DNA of 13,848 nucleotides from JANXVV01 sp038230975 (GTDB lineage Bacteria; Planctomycetota; Phycisphaerae; Tepidisphaerales; Tepidisphaeraceae), in contig JBBRMF010000133.1 in NCBI GenBank assembly GCA_038230975.1, forward strand, positions 1-13,848, in the 5' to 3' direction. Every line of letters starts with the position of its first letter. The first letter of the stretch is position 1. Under the pieces are notes generated by a model. The model was not told the DNA's origin. It saw only the letters and a program-made list of their open reading frames with translations, and ran no database searches. Of this stretch, positions 1 to 7,102 are shown one piece after another. Both the position numbers and the translations under genes were made by a program.

Positions 1-327
1 GATGATCGGCAGGTAGAGCAATGCCGAGGTGGCCGACTTGCCGCGAATATCGGGTCGGCTGAGGGCCAGCGCCGCCAGCGTCCCGATTAAAGTGGCGATC
101 CCCGTTGCCAGCGCCGCAGCGATCAGGCTGTTGCGAACACATTCCTGCATCACCTCATCATTCCACAAGGCGGCGTACCAGCGGAGTGAGAAGCCCTCCC
201 AGGTGGAGACGCTCTTGGATCGATTGAACGAGAATATGACGAGTACGAAGATCGGTCCGTATAAGAACAGGTAGACACTCCAGGCATGAATCGCGAGGAA
301 GCGGTGTTTCCAGGAATTGGGAGTCAT
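1..327 (-). CDS. potC: PotC-like ABC transporter permease, 3' part beyond window
   Basis: The first 109 codons of a membrane permease of the PotC type, the second inner-membrane subunit of spermidine/putrescine ABC importers. The frame starts at an ATG at 327 (MTPNSWKHR) and stays open to base 1, so the C-terminal half, including the EAA loop that contacts the ATPase, is outside the window. A hydrophobic helix spans about residues 11-34, followed by a periplasmic stretch with the PotC-like FSFNRSKSVSTWEGFSLRWY and then a second helix near residues 70-88. An AGAGG ribosome-binding site sits about 7 nt upstream of the ATG. It is the third transporter gene of the pot operon, 63 nt after potB, and that gap holds a hairpin. 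The family call is firm; the exact substrate (putrescine, spermidine or another polyamine-like cation) cannot be read from this piece. Confidence 0.9.
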   Translation of the reverse strand, partial: MTPNSWKHRFLAIHAWSVYLFLYGPIFVLVIFSFNRSKSVSTWEGFSLRWYAALWNDEVMQECVRNSLIAAALATGIATLIGTLAALALSRPDIRGKSATSALLYLPII

Positions 328-342
328 AGTGAACCTCTATGA

Positions 343-387
343 TCAGGTCCCCCACACCCCATGTACTTATGGGGGGAGGGGACCTGA
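343..387. repeat. Intergenic hairpin between potB and potC
   Basis: An imperfect inverted repeat with outer arms TCAGGTCCCC (343-352) and GGGGACCTGA (378-387), which pair over ten bases. After a small internal loop an inner CCCCAT/ATGGGG stem (357-362 with 369-374) closes a six-base loop. It fills most of the 63-nt potB-potC gap. It lacks a T-run in the direction of transcription, so an RNA-stability or differential-expression hairpin is likelier than a terminator. Its sequence is unrelated to the 63-bp palindromes elsewhere in the window. Confidence 0.7.
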
Positions 388-390
388 GTT

Positions 391-1263
391 TTATAACACC
401 ATCTCGCGTTTTCCGCGCTTGACGTAGAACGCATAGATCATCAACAAGACCAGTACAACAGCGGTAAGCTCGAACGCAAGGGCCGAGCCGAACGGTGCAT
501 TTCGAGCACCCATGAACTGGGACTCGATCACGTTGCCGATCAGCAGGATCTTTCCGTTGCCCAGCACGTCAGTCACAACGTACTGGCCGATGCTCGGGAT
601 GAAAACCAGTACGATTCCGGCTAAAATGCCCGGCATGGTTAGCGGAACGGTGACCCGCCAAAAGGTTCCGAAGCCACCGGCTCCCAGATCATTCGAGGCT
701 TCAAGCAGTGTGCGATCCAGTTTCTCCAGAGATGCATATAACGGGAGAATCATAAACGGCAGTTCCCCGTATACGAGGCCGAGCATGATCGCAAAATAGC
801 TGGGCAGCAGTTGCAGGGGTTCGTGGATCAGGTGCAGGTGAAGCAAGGCTGTGTTGAGCAGCCCTTCGGTTCGGAGGATCAGAACCCAGGCATAGGTACG
901 TATGAGAAAGCTGGTCCAAAAGGGAACCGCAATGAGTGCCAACAGGAGATTCTTACGGCTTGGTTTGGCGACCAGCGCGATGTAGTACGCCATCGGGTAA
1001 CTGATGAGGAGGCAGAGCATTGTCGTGAGAACGGCCATCCAGAGCGAGAGCCAGAAGATGTGGAGATACAGGGTGTCCGCGGAATCATTATAGTTCTGTG
1101 GAAGATCGCGAAGGTGTTCGACCCATTCGATGCCACCGTGCGGGCCGCGCTGGGCAAAGCTGATGATGAACATGATCGCCAGCGGTGCAAGAAAGAACAC
1201 CCCCAAAACCAGCCAGGTGGGTAGAAGGGAAATGGGCAGCCATTTTCGGAACGGGTTGGACAT
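391..1263 (-). CDS. potB: PotB-like polyamine ABC transporter permease
   Basis: A 290-residue integral membrane permease that pairs with PotC to form the channel of a polyamine-type importer. Hydrophobic helices lie near residues 11-35, 68-95, 104-130, 155-178, 212-235 and 262-282. The cytoplasmic EAA loop, the ATPase docking element, is visible at 188-212 (EASNDLGAGGFGTFWRVTVP) and closely resembles the PotB version. The length fits the family. The ATG at 1263 has only a weak GGA upstream. The 82-nt gap to potA is almost entirely occupied by a 63-bp palindromic element, which would lie in the mRNA leader just ahead of potB. The order potA-potB-potC is the canonical one. Family assignment is secure; substrate identity is inferred. 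Confidence 0.93.
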   Translation of the reverse strand: MSNPFRKWLPISLLPTWLVLGVFFLAPLAIMFIISFAQRGPHGGIEWVEHLRDLPQNYNDSADTLYLHIFWLSLWMAVLTTMLCLLISYPMAYYIALVAKPSRKNLLLALIAVPFWTSFLIRTYAWVLILRTEGLLNTALLHLHLIHEPLQLLPSYFAIMLGLVYGELPFMILPLYASLEKLDRTLLEASNDLGAGGFGTFWRVTVPLTMPGILAGIVLVFIPSIGQYVVTDVLGNGKILLIGNVIESQFMGARNAPFGSALAFELTAVVLVLLMIYAFYVKRGKREMVL

Positions 1264-1282
1264 TTCGGTGATCCAGATCTGA

Positions 1283-1345
1283 GTGGCATGGGCGTCTCGG
1301 CCGTACTTTATGTTTGAGGAAACGCGGGCGAGACGCCGACGCCAC
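1283..1345. repeat. 63-bp palindromic repeat, copy A
   Basis: The left arm begins GTGGCATGGGCGTCTCG and the right arm ends CGAGACGCCGACGCCAC. The reverse complement of the right arm matches the left arm at all but a few positions, around a central TGAGGA-containing loop. Copy B at 10550-10612 is also exactly 63 bp, with near-identical arms and the same loop motif. Copy A directly abuts the potA stop codon (1346-1348) and ends about 19 nt before the potB start. Read in the pot direction it has no T-run, so it is not an obvious terminator. Confidence 0.9.
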
Positions 1346-2473
1346 CTACGAAGAACTTCCGATCAGGACTGCATGGGTTGGCTCCCAACATAGGAAGACC
1401 CTGCCGCCTACCTCGGTCACGGCGTGATTGAAGGGTTTACGATTCTGCTCGTAGACGGTGAATGATTGCCCGGCTTTATTGCGGACGGTCCAAATGGTGC
1501 TGAGTCCCTGGTAGATTCGCTGTTCCACGACGGCTTCCATGCTGACCTGCCCGCTGGTGTTGGCTACTGAGTGCAATGATAGCTTCTCGGGTCGCACCAT
1601 AAATCGCACGGGGGCATTGATGGAAATCGGTTGGCCGCGCAAGGGTACGTGGGTGGTGAAACCGGCGTCAGAGGATATGTGCGCGTGTTCCGCATCGCAG
1701 GACAGCACGGTACCGGTGAAGAAATTGGCTGCCCCCATGAACTGGGCTACAAACTCAGTGCGCGGGTATTCAAAGACATTGCTCGATCGATCGCATTGCT
1801 CGACCCGACCGCCATTCATCACGGCGATGCGGTCGCTCATCGTCATGGCCTCCTCCTGATCATGCGTGACGAACACAAATGTGATCCCGAGCGTCTGCTG
1901 AAGATGTTTTAATTCAACCTGCATCTCCTTGCGCAATTTCTGATCGAGCGCGCCCAATGGCTCATCGAGCCACAGTACCTGCGGCTCCAACACCAGCGCC
2001 CGCGCTAAAGCCACCCGTTGTTTCTGACCGCCACTGAGTTCATGCGGATATCGTCGCTCGAGCCCGGAGAGACGGACCAGATCGAGAGATTTACGGACGA
2101 GGGATGCATGATCGCCGCGCGGCTTTTGAAGGTAGCGGAGTCCGAATGCGATATTCTTTGCCACGGTCAGATGCGGAAAAAGCGCAAAGTGTTGGAAGAC
2201 CAGGTTGACCGGCCGTTCGTGAGGCGGAGTGCCGGTGACGTCGACCCCGTTGAGCAGAATTGTCCCGCTGGTGGGTTGCTCGAACCCGGCGATCATCCGC
2301 AACAAAGTAGTTTTGCCGCAACCGCTTGAGCCCAAGAGGGAGAAAAATTCACCGCGATGAATGTCGAGTGTGATGCGATCGACTGCCGTGAAATTGGCAA
2401 ATCGCTTGCTCGCTTCGCGAATTTGAATGGAGTGGACGGGAGAATGTTCCTGCTGCAAGATATTGTGGTTCAT
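1346..2473 (-). CDS. potA: PotA-like polyamine ABC transporter ATP-binding protein
   Basis: A 375-residue cytoplasmic ATPase that powers the PotB-PotC channel. All ABC motifs are intact: Walker A GSSGCGKTT at 48-56, Q-loop Gln94 in LVFQHFALFP, signature LSGGQKQR from 146, Walker B VLWLDEP with Asp170-Glu171, and H-loop His204 in VTHDQEEAM. The C-terminal part, from about residue 240, is the TOBE-type regulatory domain of PotA/MalK-class ATPases. Length is close to E. coli PotA. The ATG at 2473 has no clear Shine-Dalgarno and lies 17 nt after the response-regulator stop, which suggests translational coupling. The intact motifs here contrast with the degenerate ATPase at 12706-13404. Confidence 0.95.
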   Translation of the reverse strand: MNHNILQQEHSPVHSIQIREASKRFANFTAVDRITLDIHRGEFFSLLGSSGCGKTTLLRMIAGFEQPTSGTILLNGVDVTGTPPHERPVNLVFQHFALFPHLTVAKNIAFGLRYLQKPRGDHASLVRKSLDLVRLSGLERRYPHELSGGQKQRVALARALVLEPQVLWLDEPLGALDQKLRKEMQVELKHLQQTLGITFVFVTHDQEEAMTMSDRIAVMNGGRVEQCDRSSNVFEYPRTEFVAQFMGAANFFTGTVLSCDAEHAHISSDAGFTTHVPLRGQPISINAPVRFMVRPEKLSLHSVANTSGQVSMEAVVEQRIYQGLSTIWTVRNKAGQSFTVYEQNRKPFNHAVTEVGGRVFLCWEPTHAVLIGSSS

Positions 2474-2490
2474 CGTTTGTGAGGGCGGTC

Positions 2491-3867
2491 TTAGGCGCGA
2501 TCAGGCGTTTCAAGCATGATCGCCGTGGGTTCCATGTTGGCTTCGAGTTTGTTGTAGAGTGTGCGCAGGCTGATTCCGAGGCTGCGTGCGGCAGCGGTTT
2601 TGTTGCCGCTGTGTGCGCGAAGCACACTCTGGATCATTTCCCATTCCATCTGGGCCAGTGTGCAGGAAGATTCGCTCGTTGCCGAAGCCGATGGAATGGA
2701 AGGTAGATTCAAGTGCTCATGGCCAATTTCCTCGCCATCGCAGAGAATCTTCGCCCGCTCGACCACATTGCGAAGCTCCCGGACATTGCCGGGCCAGTTG
2801 TACCAGCGCATCGCCCCGAGTGCTGCGGCGGAGAAGCGTATGGCTTTGGCGTTTACAATCGTGGTGGCTTCCAACAGATGTTGCGCAATGGCCGGCAGGT
2901 CATCGGGAATTTGTCGGAGGCTTGGAAGCTTAATGTCAAAAGAAGCGAGGCGATAAAATAAATCCTGTCGGAACTGGCCTGCGGCCACGAGCTGTCGCAA
3001 ATCGCGATGGGTCGCCGCCACGACGCGGACATCCGTACGATACGATTCGCTGTCACCGGCGCGGCGGCCTTCGTTGCTTTCCAAGACGCGTAGAAATTTG
3101 GCCTGGACATCCAAAGGCAGCTCGGCGACATGATCGAGAAACAGCGTTCCGCCGGTTGCCGCCTGCACCAGCCCCCGATGATCGCTTTCGGCACCGCTGA
3201 AGGCACCCTTTCGATGACCAAACAGCTCGCTATCGGCCATCGCGCGGGCGAGCGATGCGCAGTTGACCGGAACAAATGCGGCATCTTTCCGGTTGCTGTT
3301 GGCATGGATTAACCGCGCGACGATTTCTTTGCCCGTTCCGGTTTCTCCTTGAATGAGAACCGACGTTTCCGATGGTGCGGCATGACGGATCAGTTTGCGA
3401 ACTTCCTCAAGACTTGGGCTGCCGCCGATGAGTTCCAGGGCATCAATGCGTTGGATACGAAGCTGCTGGCGCAAGGCGAGGTTTTGATTCGCCAACTCGC
3501 GCTCCCGCGCAATAGACGCCAATCGATGTTTCAGTTCGGTGATCTTGCAAGGTTTGAGCAGAAAGTCGTACGCGCCAAGCCGAAGCGCTTGAATGGCGGA
3601 ATCCAAATCCCCATTGCCCGTGAGAATGATGACCGAGGACTGATCGCCGCGCGCTACTACTTCCTGAAGCAATTCTAATCCATTGCCATCCGGTAAATGT
3701 AAATCGAGCAGAATCACGTCATACGCGCGGGCCTTGAGCTTTGCGCGCGCTTCCAGAAGCGAGTAAGCCAGGGTTGCTTCAGCCAGATCCCCCAGTTCCA
3801 ACGCCCACAATTTAGAAAGTGAGCGCTCGTCTTCGACGACTAACAAACTGAGACTATGATGACTCAT
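2491..3867 (-). CDS. NtrC-family sigma-54-dependent response regulator
   Basis: A 458-residue transcription activator with three domains. The receiver (1-120) has acidic pocket Glu12-Asp13, phosphoacceptor Asp55 in LLDLHLPDG, Thr83 and Lys105. The AAA+ domain (about 145-375) has Walker A GETGTGKE at 174-181 and a sigma-54 contact loop GAFSGA at 221-226, where the family consensus is GAFTGA. A Fis-type helix-turn-helix lies near the C-terminus (NKTAAARSLGISLRTLYNKL). Walker B reads LFLDHVAEL, so the usual DE is Asp245-His246. The Glu at that position couples ATP hydrolysis to remodelling in PspF/NtrC-type proteins, so activity may be altered. A GAGGCGGG ribosome-binding site supports the ATG at 3867. 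It lies 17 nt upstream of potA, so it probably controls or is co-expressed with the pot genes. No histidine kinase gene is in the window. Confidence 0.95.
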   Translation of the reverse strand: MSHHSLSLLVVEDERSLSKLWALELGDLAEATLAYSLLEARAKLKARAYDVILLDLHLPDGNGLELLQEVVARGDQSSVIILTGNGDLDSAIQALRLGAYDFLLKPCKITELKHRLASIARERELANQNLALRQQLRIQRIDALELIGGSPSLEEVRKLIRHAAPSETSVLIQGETGTGKEIVARLIHANSNRKDAAFVPVNCASLARAMADSELFGHRKGAFSGAESDHRGLVQAATGGTLFLDHVAELPLDVQAKFLRVLESNEGRRAGDSESYRTDVRVVAATHRDLRQLVAAGQFRQDLFYRLASFDIKLPSLRQIPDDLPAIAQHLLEATTIVNAKAIRFSAAALGAMRWYNWPGNVRELRNVVERAKILCDGEEIGHEHLNLPSIPSASATSESSCTLAQMEWEMIQSVLRAHSGNKTAAARSLGISLRTLYNKLEANMEPTAIMLETPDRA

Positions 3868-4039
3868 ATACCCGCCTCGTATAATGTGTGACCGACAACC
3901 GTTTTACTACGCTCATCGGCGGAATTCCATCCCCGCGCTAAAAATAATTTCAGGTGGAGCAAAAAAGAGATAAGCAGCCTTAGGTCAAGAATTCCGGTAC
4001 CTGTGATTGTTTGCTGAAATGGTCGGTGTTTTTGACCGA

Positions 4040-4074
4040 AAGATTTAAAGGGCGTGCCATAAGATTTTAAGGGC
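4040..4074. promoter_or_regulatory. 14-bp direct repeat with 21-bp period, candidate operator
   Basis: AAGATTTAAAGGGC at 4040-4053 and AAGATTTTAAGGGC at 4061-4074 agree at 13 of 14 positions. The offset is 21 bp, about two helical turns, so both copies face the same side of the DNA. That layout is typical of tandem activator or repressor sites. They lie about 100 bp upstream of the ydcF-like start and about 190 bp upstream of the regulator start, a position that suits an activator site for either gene. The protein that binds is unknown; self-binding by the NtrC-type regulator is only a guess. Confidence 0.5.
4044..4059 (-). promoter_or_regulatory. Partial sigma-54-like promoter (perfect -24, poor -12)
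   Basis: Read leftward, the sequence is TGGCACG, four bases, then TTAAA. The -24 element matches the sigma-54 consensus perfectly and the spacing is right, but the -12 element has AA where the near-invariant GC of TTGCA should be. It points toward the regulator gene with a leader of about 175-180 nt. It may be a weak or decayed sigma-54 site, or chance. Confidence 0.2.
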
Positions 4075-4174
4075 AGGATTGACGAACCTAAAACGGTATG
4101 ATGAATGCATCAATTTCGAGGTATCCTTCGGGATTCTTAGAAGACTCGGCTTTGAACTTTAACCTGGAACAACG

Positions 4175-5308
4175 GTGTCCCCGTTGCCTTTAACATTGGC
4201 TAATCGACAACCCAGTACGCAAACAATGAAGATTGATTCCCCTTCGCCGGTCGCCTCACCTGCATCGGTTTCCATGGCGGTTGAGCGTCCGACAGGATCG
4301 CTCCGCACGGGAATTTCGAGGGGCGTCGCGCTTTTTCTGGGGCTTTTTTCGCTGATCAATCTAGTGATCGAACTGCGGCATCCCAAGTTCGATGCCAACC
4401 TGTGGTGGATCGATCTGTTCCCGCTCCCGAAAATCGCACCTCTCGTGGCCCAGTCGGTATTGTTGTTTGTGGCGTTGATCTGGATGGCATACGCATTCTT
4501 TCCGATCATGGTCGATTGGCGTAGTCGGGTGACTTCGACCTCGATCGAACTGCTTTGGCTGTTCGTCGCGTGGAACATACTGAACTACTATGCCGGGTTA
4601 CTCCGCGGGAGTTTTCATACGGCATTTGCGATGCCGTTTTCGTTTTTCGTGGCGATCGCATTCTGGTTTGTCTGGCGGGGGGTTCGCGATGAGCGTCCCA
4701 CGCGCGGACCGAAGGTATGGGTGGTCATGGGCATCACGGCTATGATTTTGGCGGTCGCATTTCCACTGCTGCTGATGATCTGCTACGGGCTGATCGATTA
4801 TCGTCGACCTGCAGATGCCGTGGCTGTGTTCGGGGCACGCGTCTATGAGAACGGCGTTCCCAGCGATGCCGCCGCCGATCGCGTGAAGACCGCCGTCGCT
4901 TTGTATGAGGATAAAAAGCTATCCATCACCAAGATTATCCTTTCCGGCGGGCGCGCTGACGGTGGACAGACTAGCGAAACCGACGCGATGCGGAAGCTCG
5001 CGATGGACCTCGGCGTTCCGTTCGAAGATATTCGCGTCGATCCGCAGGGGGTCAACACGATGGCCACCGCTCATAACATCACCCCGATTATGAATAAGAT
5101 CCAGGAAGAATTTCCCGATCATCACGTCCCAACACTTCTGGCCGTCAGTCATTTTTATCATCTGCCGAGGATTAGAATGACTTTTGAGCTGGAGGAACGG
5201 GATGTTCGAACCGTGCCGGTTCGCGAACCGCTAGCGCAGATGCCAAAATTCATGATGCGCGAAGTGGGGGCACTCTGGAAATTTTATTTGAAAGCACTCG
5301 TGGGCTGA
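4175..5308 (+). CDS. Membrane-anchored DUF218 (YdcF/SanA-like) protein
   Basis: A 377-residue protein with five predicted transmembrane helices (about 49-66, 88-110, 122-142, 149-168, 180-204), followed by a DUF218 domain from about residue 213. Domain landmarks are AVFGARVYENGVPSDAAADR, the ILSGGRADGG loop, SETDAMRKLA, and the late SHFYHLPRIRMTFE. DUF218 proteins such as SanA and YdcF act in or at the envelope and are linked to barrier function or nucleotide-type ligand binding; a precise reaction is not established. The start is uncertain: GTG at 4175 has a weak GGA upstream, whereas ATG at 4226 or 4274 would trim a hydrophilic Ser/Pro-rich N-terminus without touching a domain. It is followed after 35 nt by the hydrolase gene on the same strand, so the two may be co-transcribed. 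Confidence 0.85.
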   Translation: MSPLPLTLANRQPSTQTMKIDSPSPVASPASVSMAVERPTGSLRTGISRGVALFLGLFSLINLVIELRHPKFDANLWWIDLFPLPKIAPLVAQSVLLFVALIWMAYAFFPIMVDWRSRVTSTSIELLWLFVAWNILNYYAGLLRGSFHTAFAMPFSFFVAIAFWFVWRGVRDERPTRGPKVWVVMGITAMILAVAFPLLLMICYGLIDYRRPADAVAVFGARVYENGVPSDAAADRVKTAVALYEDKKLSITKIILSGGRADGGQTSETDAMRKLAMDLGVPFEDIRVDPQGVNTMATAHNITPIMNKIQEEFPDHHVPTLLAVSHFYHLPRIRMTFELEERDVRTVPVREPLAQMPKFMMREVGALWKFYLKALVG

Positions 5309-5343
5309 TCCGCACAGTTACACTTGAAATTGGACGAGTCCCT

Positions 5344-7026
5344 ATGCCGCCATTACCCCCACCGCCATTGTCACCGCCGGCGATCATTCAACCTGCCAAC
5401 CCGATTGGCTGCAATCTGGATGGCAATGCAGACTGGAACAGCGCCCACATCTGGGCCGATGCCGCGCACGCATTTCGGCCGTGGGGAAAGCCGAGCAGTC
5501 CGAGCGAGCCGGATCTCAAGTTGCTCACCACGCCGGACGGTTACCCCCTCACCGATGCCGCCAGCGTCAGTTATCTGACGAACTACCCCAATGGCGTCTA
5601 CAAACTCACCTACAGCGGTGCCGGTGAAGTCATCCTTGGTGGAATGTGCCAGATGGCCAATGTGCACCGCGATGGCAAAAACGTCACCGCCGACATTCGC
5701 CTCCGTCACGACAACCCGGATGGCACGGGCGGGCTGATTACTATTCTGATTCGCGGCCAACGCGTCGCCGACCCGGCGCGCGATATCCATCTCTGGTGCC
5801 CAGGCTACGGGCCGGGGGAAGCCCATTCTGGGCAGACGTTTCACGAAGATTTTCTTCGTCGGGTGCGCCCGTTCGCATCCGTTCGGTTTATGGATTGGGC
5901 GATGACCAACAATTCTCCGGTCGTGCAATGGGTCGATCGTACACCGCCAACGGCGATGATCCAGATGACGCGCGGTGTGCCGTGGGAATCAATCGTCGAG
6001 CTGGCCAATGTGGTCCACCGCGATGCGTGGATCAATGTCCCGGACATGGCCAGCGACGATTACGTCAAACAGCTCGCCATGTTTATCCACACGAAGCTTG
6101 ATCCTTCTCTCAAACTGCGCGTTGAATACAGCAACGAGGTTTGGAACGCCGGCTTCAAACAATTTGGGCGCACGTTTGAGCGCGCCAAGAATAATGAAGC
6201 GGTGACGGCCAAGGATGATTTTGGCCGCATCGCCCAGCAGTATGGATTGCGAGCCGCACAGGTCAGCAAGATCTTTCAGGAAGTGTTTGGCGATCAGGCG
6301 GATCGAATCATCGGTGTGTATGGTGGTCAAACCGCCAACACCTACTTCGCCAGCATGGGCCTCAACATCGTCAAAGAGACGATGGGCGATCCGAAGAAGT
6401 ATTTCAAGGAATTGGCGGTTGCTCCGTATGTCGGAAATGATTTGCCCGCGGCGCCGGTGGGCGGGTGGAAGGTCGACAACCTTTTTCCCGAGCTGGAAAA
6501 ATTCAATCGCACTACGCTTGCCAAGTGGGTTCACGACACCAAAACGGTGGCCGACCAATTTGGTTTGACGATGGTTGCGTATGAAGGCGGACAGCATATC
6601 ACCGGCAATCCCACGCTGCCGGAACCGTTCAAAATCACCGCCAACCATGACCCGCGCATGGGGGTTCTCTACCACCACATCATGGATGTCTGGAAAGAAA
6701 ATGGCGGCGGGATGTTTCAGCAATTCAGCCATATCGGTGGCGGCTGGGGGCTGCTTGACGGCGTTAGCGATCCCGGCAGCTACAAGTGGGATGCGGTGAT
6801 GGATCTTTTGCTGCCGAAGGGCGATGCGACCCTTGATGGCCGCGTGACTTTTGAAGATTTCCAGATCGTTCAATCGAACTTCGGTAAAACGGGGCAATGG
6901 TGGGAACAAGGCGACTTCAACGCCGATGGCAAAGTCGATGCGAAAGACGTGGAATTGATGCTGCCGAACTTGAAGGATCTGACGTCGGAACAAAAGGCGC
7001 GGGTTGAAGCGCTTTTGAAGAAGTAA
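5344..7026 (+). CDS. Putative glycoside hydrolase with C-terminal dockerin-like domain
   Basis: A 560-residue protein. Residues 20-150 resemble the beta-rich N-terminal region of a planctomycete hydrolase-like family (IGCNLDGNADWN, then an FRPWG segment). The following TIM-barrel-like part has EYSNEVWNAGF, whose Asn264-Glu265 suits a clan GH-A acid/base, and MVAYEGGQH, whose Glu414 suits the nucleophile. These roles are inferred by motif, and the substrate is unknown. The tail at 493-545 carries two EF-hand/dockerin-type calcium loops (GDATLDGRVTFEDF and GDFNADGKVDAKDV). Such proteins are normally exported, but the N-terminus is proline-rich (MPPLPPPPLSPP) and no signal peptide is visible. 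The frame is open further upstream, into the end of the ydcF-like gene, yet gives neither a better start nor a signal peptide. A GGACGAG about 8 nt upstream supports the ATG. There is no PEP-CTERM or other sorting tail. Confidence 0.75.
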   Translation: MPPLPPPPLSPPAIIQPANPIGCNLDGNADWNSAHIWADAAHAFRPWGKPSSPSEPDLKLLTTPDGYPLTDAASVSYLTNYPNGVYKLTYSGAGEVILGGMCQMANVHRDGKNVTADIRLRHDNPDGTGGLITILIRGQRVADPARDIHLWCPGYGPGEAHSGQTFHEDFLRRVRPFASVRFMDWAMTNNSPVVQWVDRTPPTAMIQMTRGVPWESIVELANVVHRDAWINVPDMASDDYVKQLAMFIHTKLDPSLKLRVEYSNEVWNAGFKQFGRTFERAKNNEAVTAKDDFGRIAQQYGLRAAQVSKIFQEVFGDQADRIIGVYGGQTANTYFASMGLNIVKETMGDPKKYFKELAVAPYVGNDLPAAPVGGWKVDNLFPELEKFNRTTLAKWVHDTKTVADQFGLTMVAYEGGQHITGNPTLPEPFKITANHDPRMGVLYHHIMDVWKENGGGMFQQFSHIGGGWGLLDGVSDPGSYKWDAVMDLLLPKGDATLDGRVTFEDFQIVQSNFGKTGQWWEQGDFNADGKVDAKDVELMLPNLKDLTSEQKARVEALLKK

Positions 7027-7048
7027 ACGAACGCTCTGAATTGGCGTC

Positions 7049-7057
7049 TGGTATCAT
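7049..7057 (+). promoter_or_regulatory. Possible extended -10 upstream of U32 gene
   Basis: TGGTATCAT in the 58-bp gap after the hydrolase gene fits an extended -10 (TGnTATcAT). No good -35 hexamer lies 16-18 bp upstream. It would start an mRNA about 40 nt before the U32 start codon. The evidence is the motif alone. Confidence 0.25.
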
Positions 7058-7102
7058 CGGCGGTTATCGTGCCCGGTTTTCCCGATGAAAGCAGGCTTGC
7101 CG

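Larger units (their letters stand above)
3868..4174. promoter_or_regulatory. Divergent intergenic region between regulator and YdcF gene
   Basis: A 307-bp gap between two divergently transcribed genes, AT-richer than its surroundings, with no plausible coding frame. It must contain the promoters for the regulator-pot operon (leftward) and the ydcF-like gene (rightward). Visible elements are a 14-bp direct repeat with a 21-bp period at 4040-4074, a partial leftward sigma-54-like site at 4044-4059, a small dyad TCGGT/ACCGA around 4023-4040, and a dyad TGATG/CATCA near 4099-4113. No convincing sigma-70 -35/-10 pair was found in either direction. Confidence 0.6.

Noticed and set aside
3880..3885. 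TATAAT on the plus strand just upstream of the regulator start
   Set aside because: No -35 partner is present, it would give the ydcF-like gene a leader of nearly 300 nt, and read leftward it falls too close to the regulator's ATG to be a -10.
4079..4101. TTGACG and TATGAT upstream of the ydcF-like gene as a sigma-70 promoter
   Set aside because: The spacing is only 12 bp, too short for a working -35/-10 pair.
5989..6993. Long open frame (334 codons) on the minus strand opposite the hydrolase gene
   Set aside because: It lies wholly antisense to a well-supported coding region, has no ribosome-binding site or domain, and is explained by GC-rich codon bias in the sense gene.
7085..7102. Upstream ATG of the U32 gene
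   Set aside because: It has no ribosome-binding site, whereas the ATG at 7103 has GCAGG 7 nt upstream and begins directly before the conserved APELLAPAGD motif.
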